Positions 28,263 through 37,532 of a DNA stretch of 54,848 bases are shown piece after piece; the first letter of the stretch is position 1; each line of letters starts with the position of its first letter. The notes under the pieces are model-generated. The model was not told where the DNA came from and ran no database searches. It saw only the letters and a program-made list of their open reading frames with translations. A program made the translations under genes and the position numbers. The stretch is from CAYSUS01 sp964434165 (GTDB lineage Bacteria > Planctomycetota > Planctomycetia > Pirellulales > Thermoguttaceae): NCBI GenBank assembly GCA_964434165.1, contig CAYSUS010000049.1, positions 1-54,848 of the forward strand. The letters are read 5' to 3'.

Positions 28263-30722
28263 CTAGGGGCTCAGGCGCCGGGCCTTGCGCACCAGATCGA
28301 GGAACTCGGCCCGGTAGCCGCCGGGGTCTTCGCCCAGGCTCGACGCAGCGATCTCCTCGACCGACGACAGCGTGGCCTGGCCCGCGTGCTGCGAGCCCCG
28401 CAGCAACATGCCGAAGGAAGCCACGGCCGCGGCGAACTGGAAGTCCTTGGTGGCCTCGCCGAACCGCTTGCCCTGGTCCTTCAGAGGGAACTCGATCTTG
28501 CGGCTCCGCTCCGCGTCGGGCTCCTTGTAGCGGAGCTTGAGCGTGAGAAGCTCGCCGCTTGAGGCCGCCTCGGTCAACTTGGCGGGCTTGGGCCGGGGGG
28601 CACGCTGGTAGCGCAGCCCTTCACGGCGATCGGCCGCTTCCGACGCCGGCGCATCGCCGCTGTCCTGCGCCCGAGCGGGCACCAGTTCGTAGAGAGCGGT
28701 GACCGTGTGTCCGGCCCCGATCTCGCCGGCGTCTTTCGTGTCGTCGCGGAAGTCCTCGGCCGCCATCACGCGGTTCTCGTAGCCGATCAGGCGGTAGCTC
28801 GCCACCTCGGCCGGGTTCAGCTCGATCTGGATCTTCACGTCCTTGGCGATCGTGATCAGGCTGCCCGTGAGCTGCTCGACCAGGACCTTGCGGGCTTCGC
28901 GCACGCCGTCGATGTAGGCGTAGATGCCGTTGCCGTGGTCGGCCAGCTTCTCCAGCTTCGAGTCCTTGAGGTTGCCCGAGCCGAAGCCCATCACCGTGAG
29001 GAACACGCCGCTGCGGCGCTTCTCTTCGATCAGCTTCACGAGCTGCTCGTCGCGAGTGATGCCCACATTCAGATCGCCGTCGGTGCACCACAGGACGCGG
29101 TTGATCCCGTCCTTGATCATGTAGCGCGTGGCCTGGTCGTAGGCCATCTGGATGCCGGCGCTTCCGTGCGTGGACCCGCCGGCCTGGAGCCGGTCGATGG
29201 CGTCGAGGATCCTATCGCGGTCGTGGCCGCCGGTGGAGTCGAGGTGCAGCCCCGAGTTGCCCGCGTACGTGACGATGGCCACGCGGTCGTTCTCGTCGAG
29301 CTGCTCGACCAGCATGCGCATGGCCTGCTTGACCAGCGGGAGCTTGTTCTGATCGGACATCGAGCCGGACACGTCGAGGAGGAACACGAGGTTGCTCATC
29401 CCCTGCTCGCTGCGATCGACCTCGTTGCCCTTCAGCCCCACGCGCAAGAGGCGATGGCCGGGGCTCCAGGGACACTGCGTGACCTCCATGTTGACCGAGA
29501 ACGGCACGTCGCCCTGCGGCAGCGGGTAGTCGTAGCGGAAGTAGTTGACCATCTCCTCGATCCGCACGGCGTCGCGCGGCGGGAGACGTCCCTGATTGAG
29601 GAACCGCCGCACGTTGGCGTACGAGGCCGTGTCCACGTCGATCGAGAACGTGGAGAGCGGCTGATCGACCACGGCCAGGAACGGGTTCTCCACGATCGCG
29701 TCGTACTGCTCGGTGCCGGGCGTGGTAGCTTCTCCCTGCTTGCCGGGGGAGGAAACCCCTTCCGGCTGCGGTTGGGGGTCCAACCCACGGAGTTCTGGCC
29801 GTGGGACAAGGGACTCCACGTCATACACGGGTAGGGCCGCCGCGTGCCCTGGCACGTACCCCGGCTCGGGCGCTGGCCGCGCTGGGGGAGGCGGCTGGGC
29901 CGGCGACGGACGGCTCCCGGGGACGGTTCCCATCGGGGGAATCTGCAGCATTAGGGCTGATGTGGGGTGCGGGCCGGGGGTGGCTCCTGGATGCGGAGCT
30001 GCCGGCGCCGAAGCAGGCGGCCCCGAAAATGGCGCTCCCGAAACGGGCGCCCCCGAAGCAGGCGTCCTTGAAATGCTCCCAGCCATCACCGGCACAGGAC
30101 CAGTGGCGTCCGTGGGGTCATAGCTGCGGTCATGGGGTTCTCCACTTTGCAGCTTCTCATCAAACTTGAGCTCCGAATTGACCCGGTCCTCCCTACGGCT
30201 TCGCCTCTCAGACTCTTCCCTCTGGGCCGCGTCCTCACGGGGAGCGCTCTCCGCGATGCCCTGCACATCTCCGACGCGCCCTTGCGCCGTCTCCCTGCCG
30301 CGGAACATCGGCGGAACAAGGAACACGCCGGCGATCACCGCTGCCGCGGTTGCGGCCCCAGCGATCAGCCAGATTCTCGTCCGTCTCGATCGGCTTACGT
30401 CCGACATGGTCTGCCTCCTTTTGAGTTCCGGCCCTGCCTGGGAGATTCCGCTGTCTTCCCCGTCCCGCTCTTCAAGCCGCGACTCGAGCGCCGCGCGCAG
30501 GCCGCGCGAGGGCGCGATCCTGTCGCACTCTTGGGCAGCGGCCTCGCGGAGCGCCCCGGAGAGACGTCGGGCTTCCTCGACCCAGCGGCGGGCCTCGTCG
30601 TCGGTGCCCAGCTCGGCCTCGACCGCTCGGGCTTCGACCGCGTCGAGCTGCCCCAGCGCGTAGGCGGTCCACAGGGGGTGGCGCGCCTCGCGACTGGAAT
30701 TGGGCTGGTGGTTGGAGTTCAT
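28263..30722 (-). CDS. Membrane-anchored von Willebrand factor A protein with anti-sigma-like N-terminus
   Basis: An 819-residue protein whose ATG 30722 overlaps the sigma-factor stop (atga). Residues 1-90 resemble the cytoplasmic part of anti-sigma factors (HPLWTAYALGQLDAVEARAV, then a helical segment). One TM helix follows at about 110-130 (RIWLIAGAATAAAVIAGVFL). A long Pro/Ala/Gly linker occupies ~200-310. Then comes a YfbK-like region: YANVRRFLNQGRLPPRDAVRIEE and the VWA domain with an intact MIDAS motif DVSGSMSDQNK (Asp450), TYAGNSG and CTDGDLNVG. The C-terminus is the usual VWA-associated beta domain. The N-terminus would sit in the cytoplasm and the VWA domain outside, suggesting control of the co-encoded sigma factor. 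Confidence 0.82.
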   Translation of the reverse strand: MNSNHQPNSSREARHPLWTAYALGQLDAVEARAVEAELGTDDEARRWVEEARRLSGALREAAAQECDRIAPSRGLRAALESRLEERDGEDSGISQAGPELKRRQTMSDVSRSRRTRIWLIAGAATAAAVIAGVFLVPPMFRGRETAQGRVGDVQGIAESAPREDAAQREESERRSRREDRVNSELKFDEKLQSGEPHDRSYDPTDATGPVPVMAGSISRTPASGAPVSGAPFSGPPASAPAAPHPGATPGPHPTSALMLQIPPMGTVPGSRPSPAQPPPPARPAPEPGYVPGHAAALPVYDVESLVPRPELRGLDPQPQPEGVSSPGKQGEATTPGTEQYDAIVENPFLAVVDQPLSTFSIDVDTASYANVRRFLNQGRLPPRDAVRIEEMVNYFRYDYPLPQGDVPFSVNMEVTQCPWSPGHRLLRVGLKGNEVDRSEQGMSNLVFLLDVSGSMSDQNKLPLVKQAMRMLVEQLDENDRVAIVTYAGNSGLHLDSTGGHDRDRILDAIDRLQAGGSTHGSAGIQMAYDQATRYMIKDGINRVLWCTDGDLNVGITRDEQLVKLIEEKRRSGVFLTVMGFGSGNLKDSKLEKLADHGNGIYAYIDGVREARKVLVEQLTGSLITIAKDVKIQIELNPAEVASYRLIGYENRVMAAEDFRDDTKDAGEIGAGHTVTALYELVPARAQDSGDAPASEAADRREGLRYQRAPRPKPAKLTEAASSGELLTLKLRYKEPDAERSRKIEFPLKDQGKRFGEATKDFQFAAAVASFGMLLRGSQHAGQATLSSVEEIAASSLGEDPGGYRAEFLDLVRKARRLSP

Positions 30723-31297
30723 GGCACGTTGCCTTGCCCGCGCGGGGCGCCCCTGGCGGCCGCGGTCACGCCGGACGCGTGCTCCAGCGGCTCGTCGTTC
30801 ATCAACTTGCGCAATTGGGCCAGCCCCCGGTGGACCAGCACGCGCACGTTGCCCTCGGTATAACCGGCGATCTGGGCGATCTCCCGATAGCTGAAACCTG
30901 CTGACCAGAGATCGAGCACCTCGCGTCGCGCGGGGGGCAACCCGGTCAAGACATCGCCCAGTCGCCGGTACAATTCGTCGCGCTCGGCCGCCTCGGAGGG
31001 TCCCGGTTCGCCGCAGCACGGCTGGGGGCCCGACTCGTCCAGCGAGGCCGCCCGGCTCCGCTGGCGCACCACATCGATGGCCCGATTGCGGCACACGGTG
31101 AACAGCCACGGGCCCACGCGCCCGGCCAGGTCCTCCGGCCTCTGGTCGCAGAGGCGGAGGAAAGCGTGCTGGACCACGTCCCGGGCGGTGTCGCGATCTC
31201 CCAAAAGGCGCGCGGCGTACCGGACCAGCGGACGCTCGTATCGATCGAGCGCCGCCAGCACCCAGCTCCGCGCGTCCTGGGGGGTCGGCTCCGCCAC
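30719..31297 (-). CDS. ECF-type RNA polymerase sigma factor
   Basis: 192 residues from GTG 31297, preferred because gaaggag stands 6 bases upstream; a TTG 39 bases earlier lacks such a site. Region 2 reads LVRYAARLLGDRDTARDVVQHAFLRL, then GPWLFTVCRNRAIDVVRQRSR (regions 2.3-2.4). Region 4 includes LPPARREVLDLWSAGFSYREIAQIAGYTEG and the helix NVRVLVHRGLAQLRKLM. A Pro/Cys-containing linker (QPCCGEPGPSEA) joins the two. The stop overlaps the start of the VWA/anti-sigma-like gene, so the two are translationally coupled and probably form a regulatory pair. Target promoters are unknown. Confidence 0.9.
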   Translation of the reverse strand: MAEPTPQDARSWVLAALDRYERPLVRYAARLLGDRDTARDVVQHAFLRLCDQRPEDLAGRVGPWLFTVCRNRAIDVVRQRSRAASLDESGPQPCCGEPGPSEAAERDELYRRLGDVLTGLPPARREVLDLWSAGFSYREIAQIAGYTEGNVRVLVHRGLAQLRKLMNDEPLEHASGVTAAARGAPRGQGNVP

Positions 31298-32134
31298 GGA
31301 TGGCTCCTTCGCGGCCTCTACCAGGAATACGGACAAGGCAGAGATCTGTTACAGGCGCACGGCAGCAACCGCTCCCTCACGGTCGCGGCTCCGAGACTCC
31401 CAGGGATGCCCCCCTGGAGTGCCGGCGACCGATCGGCTCGCCCGCCGCCTGGGAAATCCCCTCCCTAACGGCTTCAGGGCAGGCAAGCGCTTCTGCACGA
31501 ACCACTTGCGATGGGGCCGCCGTGCGGTTTCCGAGCGGCCTGGCGCGGCAGTTGGTCAACAGGATCGAGTTTTTCCGGCTCGCGGTTTCGACCCCCTTCG
31601 TGAGAACTTGAGGGGTCTGTCGATTCGAGGAGCTGCGTGCAAGGCACGTGCTTTCGGGGGCGTCGGGTGAGTACGGCCGGCATGACAGGTTTCCTGCTTC
31701 GGTGACCGGGGGCTGCCCGGACGCGTCGGCCTCGCCGCCGGAGGCGGCCGGCGCGTGAGGCGGCGGCGGGAGGAGGACCTCGGCCCGTGAAAAGGAGGAC
31801 GCTGCCACGGGGAACGCGCCTGCGGGCTGGGCGGACCACGCCGATCGTGCATTCTCCCGCACCCAAGACCGGGCATCAAGGTGCGATTCCTGGGCCAAGA
31901 TGTCGCGTCCTGCCCACGGGGTGGGAGGAGGGCAGCCGCGGCGACGCTGCCGCGCGGAGCCGTGCAGAGCAAGAAAGCAAGACGGCCCGGAAGACGCGCT
32001 TCCAGGCCGTCGAGGCTGTCACCGGACCGGACTGCCCCGTCAAACGTTCCGGCAGGCACAAGGCAGGTTGTCGGGCGGCCGGGTCAGGAGGCCCCGGCCC
32101 GACTGCGGTCATCGCGCCGCGAACGTCAACGCCT
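31298..32134. other. Long intergenic region, no supported gene
   Basis: These 837 bases separate the starts of the sigma-factor operon and the end of the YTV-repeat gene. Open frames exist on both strands but have Arg/Pro-rich, shadow-like composition. The only structure I can support is the terminator-like hairpin at 31966-32011 belonging to the YTV gene. The promoter for the sigma gene should lie just beyond 31300, but none is clear. Confidence 0.4.
31966..32011 (-). terminator. Probable rho-independent terminator of the YTV-repeat gene
   Basis: On the - strand a hairpin pairs gacggcc with ggccgtc and, after one mismatch, ggaag with cttcc around a 5-base loop (32011-31981). The sequence just after it is T-rich (ttgctttcttgctct). 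It lies about 125 bases past the stop of the YTV gene. Confidence 0.45.
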
Positions 32135-33298
32135 TCAGCTCCCGCAACTGCACGGGGCCGAGGCGCAGCAGCAGGGCACCGGGCAGCAGACTTGCACCGG
32201 GACCTGCCTGGTCACCGTCTTGGGCACGCACCGCATCACCGTGTAGGGCACGGTCTCCTGCTCGTAACGGCACGTGGTGATCGTCCGCTGGTAGTGCTGC
32301 GGCTTGCAGACCGTGTAGGGCACGCGCTTGGTCACCTGCTCGGAGACCATCTTGCAGGTCTTCACGGGGACCTGCTTGGTAACCGTCTCGGGGACCATGC
32401 GGCAGACGCGATAGGTGCAGGTGCGGGTCTTGGTCTCGGGGACCATGCGGCAGACCGTGTACGTGCAGGTCCGGGTCTTGGTCTCGGGGACCATCTTGCA
32501 CACCGTGTACGTGCAGGTCCGGGTCTTGGTCTCGGGGACCATCTTGCACACCGTGTACGGGACCTTGCGGGTCTTGGTCTCGTACTCGTAGCGCACGCAC
32601 TCGACCTCCTTCTCCACGACCTCGGGCACCCACACCCGCTGGCAGCAGGTCTTCGGGGCGCAGGTGGCCGGGGCGCAGGTGCTGGGGCATTCCACCTGGC
32701 GAGTCTCCCAGTGGCCGGTGCAGCACTTGACCGTCTTGGTGTACTTCACCGGCTTGCAGACGGTGTAGCACTCCTCGCGCTCGTGGGTCTCGTACACGGG
32801 CTTACAGACCGTGTAGGTGACCTCCCGGGTCTTGGTCTCGTACACCGGCTTGCACACCGTGTAGGTGACCTCCCGGGTCTTGGTCTCGTACACCGGCTTG
32901 CACACCGTGTAGCAGACCTCCTTGGTCCTGGTCTCGTACACCGGCTTGCACACCGTATAGGTGCAGGTCTTCATGTGGGTTTCCCACACGGGGCGGCACA
33001 CCGTGTACGTGCACTCCCGGTAGTGCGTCTCGGGGACGTAGCGGACCGCGTCCACGACCTTCTTCTCCAGCACCGGCTTGCACACCGTCCGGTAGCAGGT
33101 CTGCGGAACCTGCTCGTACACGACCTGGCACACGGTCTTCATCACGGTGTGGCATTCCATCTTGCAGCAGGTCGGCGCGCAGCGGCACGCCTTGCGGCAG
33201 CAGCGGTGCCGCGTGGCGCCGCAGTAGGCGGCGTCGGCGACCTGGGCCACGCCGAGCAGCAGCACGACGGCCGCCGCCAGCCCTGTCCAACGTTTCAT
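32135..33298 (-). CDS. Exported Cys-rich YTV-repeat protein
   Basis: 387 residues from ATG 33298, with aaggag 7 bases upstream. A signal peptide (RWTGLAAAVVLLLGVAQVADA) precedes a Cys cluster (CRKACRCAPTCCKMEC) and then about twelve imperfect repeats of ~14-16 residues, each centred on YTVCKPVYETKTRE or YTVCKMVPETKTRT. A second Cys-dense spacer (CPSTCAPATCAPKTCCQRVW) splits the array, and the protein ends CCPVPCCCASAPCSCGS. This is the YTV family seen mainly in planctomycetes, thought to be secreted or envelope-associated. The alternating Thr/Val/Lys pattern suggests an extended beta structure cross-linked by disulfides. Its molecular role is not known. Confidence 0.83.
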   Translation of the reverse strand: MKRWTGLAAAVVLLLGVAQVADAAYCGATRHRCCRKACRCAPTCCKMECHTVMKTVCQVVYEQVPQTCYRTVCKPVLEKKVVDAVRYVPETHYRECTYTVCRPVWETHMKTCTYTVCKPVYETRTKEVCYTVCKPVYETKTREVTYTVCKPVYETKTREVTYTVCKPVYETHEREECYTVCKPVKYTKTVKCCTGHWETRQVECPSTCAPATCAPKTCCQRVWVPEVVEKEVECVRYEYETKTRKVPYTVCKMVPETKTRTCTYTVCKMVPETKTRTCTYTVCRMVPETKTRTCTYRVCRMVPETVTKQVPVKTCKMVSEQVTKRVPYTVCKPQHYQRTITTCRYEQETVPYTVMRCVPKTVTRQVPVQVCCPVPCCCASAPCSCGS

Positions 33299-33731
33299 CA
33301 CACGTCTCCTTGAAGCACGCTATTGCGAAATAGTGAAGATAGGGAACGTTGCCTGACTAACTGATAGGGTATGCAGCCGTCATAGTCAACACACCCCCTC
33401 CATATTCGCAAGCAAAAAGCGGCAATTTATGCTTGAAAGTAGTGCTAAAGCTCTATGCAGCCTTCCAGCCCCGGTGCCGTCCGAATCGGGGGACGGCTGG
33501 TGGGGCACACGTGAGGATTGCGCGGGCGAGGGCCGCGAGATTCAACCCCTCCGGGGGGATGCGACTCATTGTCCGCGCGCCTCCGGGCCGCTTCGCTTTA
33601 CCCGTCCGGATAGGGAGCTACGTTTGTCCAGGGCGGGCCTGTCGGGAAGCACGGCCCGCCGCAAACCACCGGCGGTGGCGCTTCCCGGGCGTCGCCAGGT
33701 CCCCACGACGACCCTCGCGAGGAGATTCCCC
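33299..33731. other. Divergent intergenic region between YTV-repeat and TPR genes
   Basis: This 433-base stretch is notably AT-rich near 33320-33450. It contains a candidate promoter for the YTV gene (separate entry). The right half is GC-rich and has open frames but no convincing gene; the TPR gene starts at its end with its own ribosome site. Confidence 0.4.
33361..33389 (-). promoter_or_regulatory. Candidate promoter of the YTV-repeat gene
   Basis: On the - strand TTGACT (33389-33384) and TATCAG (33366-33361) are separated by 17 bases, about 60 bases before the gene's ribosome site. The -35 matches 5/6 and the -10 4/6, in an AT-rich patch. Confidence 0.45.
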
Positions 33732-34058
33732 ATGCACGAGGCACTGACCGTTTACAACCAGGGCGTGGATCACATGGCGTCCGACCGGTTCGAGGAAGCG
33801 ATCGCGTCGTTCTCCGAGGCGATCCGGTTGCAGCCCGACCTGGCCGCCGCCTACAACGGACGCGGCGTGACGCTGGCCATCAGCGGATCGCCCGAGGAGG
33901 CCATCGGCGACTTCTGCCAGGCCATCGATCTCGACCCCAGCGAGCCCAAGTTCTATCGCGCCCGGTCGATCGTGTACGGCGAGCTGGGGCGAAAAGACGA
34001 GGCCGCCGCCGACCTCAGCGTGGCCGAGCAATTGGAGACGGTCCCGGGCGAGCCGTAG
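33732..34058 (+). CDS. Small tetratricopeptide-repeat protein
   Basis: 108 residues from ATG 33732, with ggagat just upstream; the longer open frame upstream has no family resemblance. Three TPR units are visible: ALTVYNQGVDHMASDRFEEA, IRLQPDLAAAYNGRGVTLAI and LDPSEPKFYRARSIVYGELG, followed by an acidic end. It is soluble, with no signal peptide. Such proteins act as interaction scaffolds; no partner is suggested by the neighbours. It converges on the - strand GH-A clan gene, 24 bases away. Confidence 0.8.
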   Translation: MHEALTVYNQGVDHMASDRFEEAIASFSEAIRLQPDLAAAYNGRGVTLAISGSPEEAIGDFCQAIDLDPSEPKFYRARSIVYGELGRKDEAAADLSVAEQLETVPGEP

Positions 34059-34082
34059 CAACGGCGCCCGCGCCGCGGGGGA

Positions 34083-35321
34083 CTACCTCGGATCGACGCG
34101 GTCCGGGCCCACGAGATACGTCGGACCGGGCCCGACGGACAGCGTCGCGAGGCCGCCGTCCGCTCGAACTTCGGCAGCTCCTCCCAGGTGATCGAGGGCC
34201 TCGCCCAGACGGCCCTCGATCCGGACGGAGAGCTCGCGGTCTTGCTCCGGCGACCACAGGGCCCAGACCTTCTCGCCGTCGGGCCGCTGCCACCCCGTGC
34301 GATGGACTTCGCCGGAGAGCCACGCGCCATCGAGCCCCTTGCTGCCGGCCGGTCGCACGCGCGCGAGGGTCTTGAGGGCCGCGTAGGCCGGCTTGGGCTT
34401 GAGGTCGAGGTGGACCACGCCGAAGTGGTCCTCGTTGTAGTCGGGCTTGCGCTCCATGGCCTGGAACTCGTACCAGAAGACGACCTCGACGCCGGCTTCC
34501 AGCGCGATGAGGTACGCCCGGGCCAGCATCTGCGCCTGCACCGGTTCGGTCACGCCGCGCTTGCCCTGGTGCGTGGGCCAGCCGATCTCGGTGGCCCAGA
34601 CCGGCTTGGGCGCGTCGCCCCGCTCGGCCATCAGCCGGCGGAGCCGCAGCAGGTCGTCGCGCAGCGATCGCTTCTCCGGCGAAGCGGGGTAGCGGTAGGG
34701 ATGGACGTTCATCACGTCGAACGACTTCGCCCCTCCCGCCTCATAGACGCCCTCCAGATACGGCCAGGGGATGCCGGCCGTCCCGCCAAGCACGACCACT
34801 AGCCCGGGATCGATCCGCTTGATCCGCTCGTGCGTGGCGGCCAGGAGCTTGACGTAGTTGGCCGCGTCGGGCCTGTCCTTCCAGAACTTCTCCAGGTTGG
34901 GCTCGTTCCACACCTCCCAGTAGCGGATGCGGTCCTTGTAGCGGCCGACGAGGCGCTCGACGTACTCCAGCCACAGGTCGAGGTGCTTCCAGGCGGGCCG
35001 GGCCCAAGGCACGTCGTAATTGAGGATCGGCAGGATGCGCACCCCCTCGGCCTCGGCCCACTCGACCACGTCGTCGAAGCGGTCGAATGACCACTCCCCG
35101 CCCTGGCGGCGCTGGCAGCCCGACCACGAGAAGTCCGCCCGGGCCCAGCCGATCCCCGCCTCGCGCATCAGGCGGAGCTCCTTTCGGGCGGTGGCGTACT
35201 CGTCGCCGCGCGGCAGGTGGGCGCAGACGCCGTACGGGGAGAGCGGGCTGTTCTCCTCTCCGAAACCCGGGGAGACCAGCGGACCGAGCACGATGATCCA
35301 GAGGGGCACAAGACGCGGCAT
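34083..35321 (-). CDS. Exported clan GH-A glycoside hydrolase (GH39/GH5-like)
   Basis: 412 residues from ATG 35321, with ggag 9 bases upstream; a TTG 18 bases earlier is possible. The signal peptide is LVPLWIIVLGPLVSPGFG. The TIM barrel has the two clan GH-A catalytic glutamates: acid/base in RYWEVWNEPNLEKFW (Glu140) and nucleophile in VWATEIGWPTHQG (Glu245). FWYEFQA closes the barrel, and the last ~80 residues form a beta domain. It should cleave a beta-linked glycan in the periplasm; the family number and substrate cannot be settled from this reading. It stands alone on its strand next to a membrane-protein gene. Confidence 0.8.
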   Translation of the reverse strand: MPRLVPLWIIVLGPLVSPGFGEENSPLSPYGVCAHLPRGDEYATARKELRLMREAGIGWARADFSWSGCQRRQGGEWSFDRFDDVVEWAEAEGVRILPILNYDVPWARPAWKHLDLWLEYVERLVGRYKDRIRYWEVWNEPNLEKFWKDRPDAANYVKLLAATHERIKRIDPGLVVVLGGTAGIPWPYLEGVYEAGGAKSFDVMNVHPYRYPASPEKRSLRDDLLRLRRLMAERGDAPKPVWATEIGWPTHQGKRGVTEPVQAQMLARAYLIALEAGVEVVFWYEFQAMERKPDYNEDHFGVVHLDLKPKPAYAALKTLARVRPAGSKGLDGAWLSGEVHRTGWQRPDGEKVWALWSPEQDRELSVRIEGRLGEALDHLGGAAEVRADGGLATLSVGPGPTYLVGPDRVDPR

Positions 35322-35382
35322 GGTGTAAGGCTCCGGCAAGATGACGCAATTGCGATGGCGGGATCCGAAGCCTCCAGCATAA

Positions 35383-36120
35383 TCAAGGCGCCGCGCGGCC
35401 GCATCCGGCCGGACCGGCGCCGTCCGGCCGCCCGTTCGCGGCGCTGCCGCACGCGGGGGACGCCGCGCCGGGGTCGCCGCGCGACGCCAGCAGGTCGCCG
35501 ATCACGTCCACCTCGGCGGCGACGGTCCGGGGCTTGCCGTGCATCTCGATCAGGAGGAACACGCCGGCGGCGAGCACGCCGGCCAGGTATCCGGCCGCCG
35601 CGCCGAACGGCGCCCCGGCGACCGCGGCGCAGATCAGGCCCGAGACGACCTCCGGCCACGCAAAGGGACCGGCGGCCGCGGCCGAGTAGAGGAGGACGCC
35701 GGCGATCTCCAGCGGCAGCAGCACCGCCCCGGTCCAGACCGAGGCCGCGCGGGGATTTCGCCCGCCAAACAGGAGCATCTGCCCCAGGCCGATCCCGGTG
35801 AACAGGATGGCGACGACCGTGAAGGTCAAAGGATCGGCGCCCAGCAGCTTCAGGGTCATGAACAGCAGGGCGTACATGGCCATGATGAGCAGCACCACGG
35901 CCATGCCGAAGCGCCGTGGCACGCCCACGGCCGAGCTGGTGTCCCAGCTCGCCCCGGCCGGGCCGCGTCGAGGCAGCGGGGGCGGGCTCAGTCGAGGCTC
36001 CGGCACGATCTCGGCCTCGACCGGCTCTTCGGCGTGCGGCCCGGCGCGGGACGCGAGGGCGAACAGCAGCGCCAGTTCTTTCGCGCAACGCAAGTGATAG
36101 GCGTCGGGCCGCGGGGCCAT
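35383..36120 (-). CDS. Hypothetical four-helix membrane protein
   Basis: 245 residues from ATG 36120. The N-terminal ~70 residues are soluble with a Pro-rich stretch (RLSPPPLPRRGPAG). Four hydrophobic helices follow: MAVVLLIMAMYALLFMTLKL, FTVVAILFTGIGLGQMLLF, TGAVLLPLEIAGVLLYSAA, and a Gly/Ala-rich pair around AAAGYLAGVLAAGVFLLIEM. The C-terminus is a soluble low-complexity tail. I do not recognise a named family. It is located 62 bases before the GH-A gene on the same strand, so co-transcription is possible. Confidence 0.65.
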   Translation of the reverse strand: MAPRPDAYHLRCAKELALLFALASRAGPHAEEPVEAEIVPEPRLSPPPLPRRGPAGASWDTSSAVGVPRRFGMAVVLLIMAMYALLFMTLKLLGADPLTFTVVAILFTGIGLGQMLLFGGRNPRAASVWTGAVLLPLEIAGVLLYSAAAAGPFAWPEVVSGLICAAVAGAPFGAAAGYLAGVLAAGVFLLIEMHGKPRTVAAEVDVIGDLLASRGDPGAASPACGSAANGRPDGAGPAGCGRAAP

Positions 36121-36386
36121 GCTCCTGCTCCGTTGGATCGCGCAGCGGAAAAGGGCCGGGCGAGGTGTTTGCTTCAGGGTAACCGTGCCGGTCGCGGCTT
36201 GGCAAGAACTGGACGGGCCCAGGGCAGAGGGATGCCACGCAAGGCGGGGTTGGCGGGAGCCCTTGCAGCGGGCGACCTGACGCGTATCCTACAGGTCCGG
36301 TGGTGATCGACGTAGCTTCCCATCCCGCGGGCGGGACGATCGCAACACGGCCCACCCACACCGAAACGCGCAGCCGGAGGTCTATC

Positions 36387-37385
36387 ATGCCCGACGTCCC
36401 CCGTGCGGTGGTCACCGACTTCATCGCCGACGACCTGGAGCCGGAGCGCCGCGTGCTGGGCGATCTGGCCGAGGTCGTGGCCCTCGACGCGCAGGCGGAG
36501 GACGACCTGGCCGGCCGGATCGAGGACGCCGCCGCGCTGATGGTCTATCACGTGATCGCCGTCACGCAGAAGACGATCGACCGGCTCGCCGCGTGCAAGA
36601 TCATCGTGCGGGGCGGGGTGGGCTACGACAACGTGGACGGCGCGGCCGCCCGGGCGCGGGGCATCCCGCTGGCCAACGTGCCCGACTACGGAAGCGAGGA
36701 GGTGGCCGACACCGCGGTGGCCATGCTGCTGACGCTGGCCCGCGGCGTGCACCTGCTCGACATTCGCCTGCGGCGCCGCGAAGGTCCGTGGTCCTACGCC
36801 CAGGCCGTGCCGCGGGCGCGGCTGCGGGGACGGCGGCTGGGCATCGTCGGCCTGGGGCGCATCGGCACGGCCGCCGCCCTGCGGGGAAAGGCCCTGGGCA
36901 TGGACGTGGCCTTCTACGATCCGTACAAGCCGGACGGGTACGACAAGGCCCTGGGGATCCGCCGCGCCGAGACGCTCGAGGAGCTGCTCGGCGGGTCGCT
37001 GGCCGTTTCGCTCCACTGCCCCTTGACCCACGAGACGCGGCACATGATCGACGCGGAGGCGATCCGGCTGATGCCCCGCGGTTCCTACCTCGTCAATACG
37101 GCGCGGGGCGGCGTGGCGCATGCCGCGGCCGTGGTCGAAGCGATCGCCTCGGGCCACCTAGCCGGCGCGGGCCTCGACGTGCTGGAGCAGGAGCCGCCGG
37201 CCGAGGACGATCCGGTGCTCGCCGCGTGGCGCGATCCGTCGCATCCGGCCCACGACCGCCTGATCCTCAACCCCCATGCCGCGTTCTACTGCGAGGAGGG
37301 GTTCGTGGACATGCGGGTCAAGGCGGCCGAGTCCTGCCGCCGGGCTTTGATGGGGCAGCCTCTGCGCAACATCGTCAATCTCTGA
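36387..37385 (+). CDS. D-isomer-specific 2-hydroxyacid dehydrogenase (CtBP-like)
   Basis: 332 residues from ATG 36387, with cggagg 6 bases upstream. The NAD-binding fold has RLGIVGLGRIGTAAALRGKA. The catalytic triad is visible: Arg in YLVNTARGGVAHAAA, Glu in LDVLEQEPPAEDDP, and His in LILNPHAAFYCEEG. The insertion WRDPSHPAHDRL before the catalytic His and the final CRRALMGQPLRNIVN are typical of bacterial C-terminal-binding-protein-like dehydrogenases. It reduces a 2-keto acid to a D-2-hydroxy acid, or the reverse, with NAD(H); the substrate is unknown. Confidence 0.9.
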   Translation: MPDVPRAVVTDFIADDLEPERRVLGDLAEVVALDAQAEDDLAGRIEDAAALMVYHVIAVTQKTIDRLAACKIIVRGGVGYDNVDGAAARARGIPLANVPDYGSEEVADTAVAMLLTLARGVHLLDIRLRRREGPWSYAQAVPRARLRGRRLGIVGLGRIGTAAALRGKALGMDVAFYDPYKPDGYDKALGIRRAETLEELLGGSLAVSLHCPLTHETRHMIDAEAIRLMPRGSYLVNTARGGVAHAAAVVEAIASGHLAGAGLDVLEQEPPAEDDPVLAAWRDPSHPAHDRLILNPHAAFYCEEGFVDMRVKAAESCRRALMGQPLRNIVNL

Positions 37386-37532
37386 ACCGCGACAACCCCC
37401 TCGCCGTCCGCTCGCACCGAGCGCCGGCCGGGAGGCGCGCGGGGCGCAACTCGACCGACGCGCGCCGATTTGCTAGGTTGAAGAGGGGCGAGGATTCCGT
37501 CGAGCGCCGTCGCGGCAAAGGAGAGGTTTCCG

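Noticed and set aside
32400..33120. Regularly spaced DNA repeats that could suggest a CRISPR array
   Set aside because: The repeats are codons of the YTV protein, are imperfect, lack unique spacers of constant length, and lie in one long frame with a signal peptide.
31787..33313. A 508-codon + strand frame rich in Leu/Gly/His repeats
   Set aside because: It is the mirror image of the YTV repeats on the - strand and lacks a ribosome site.
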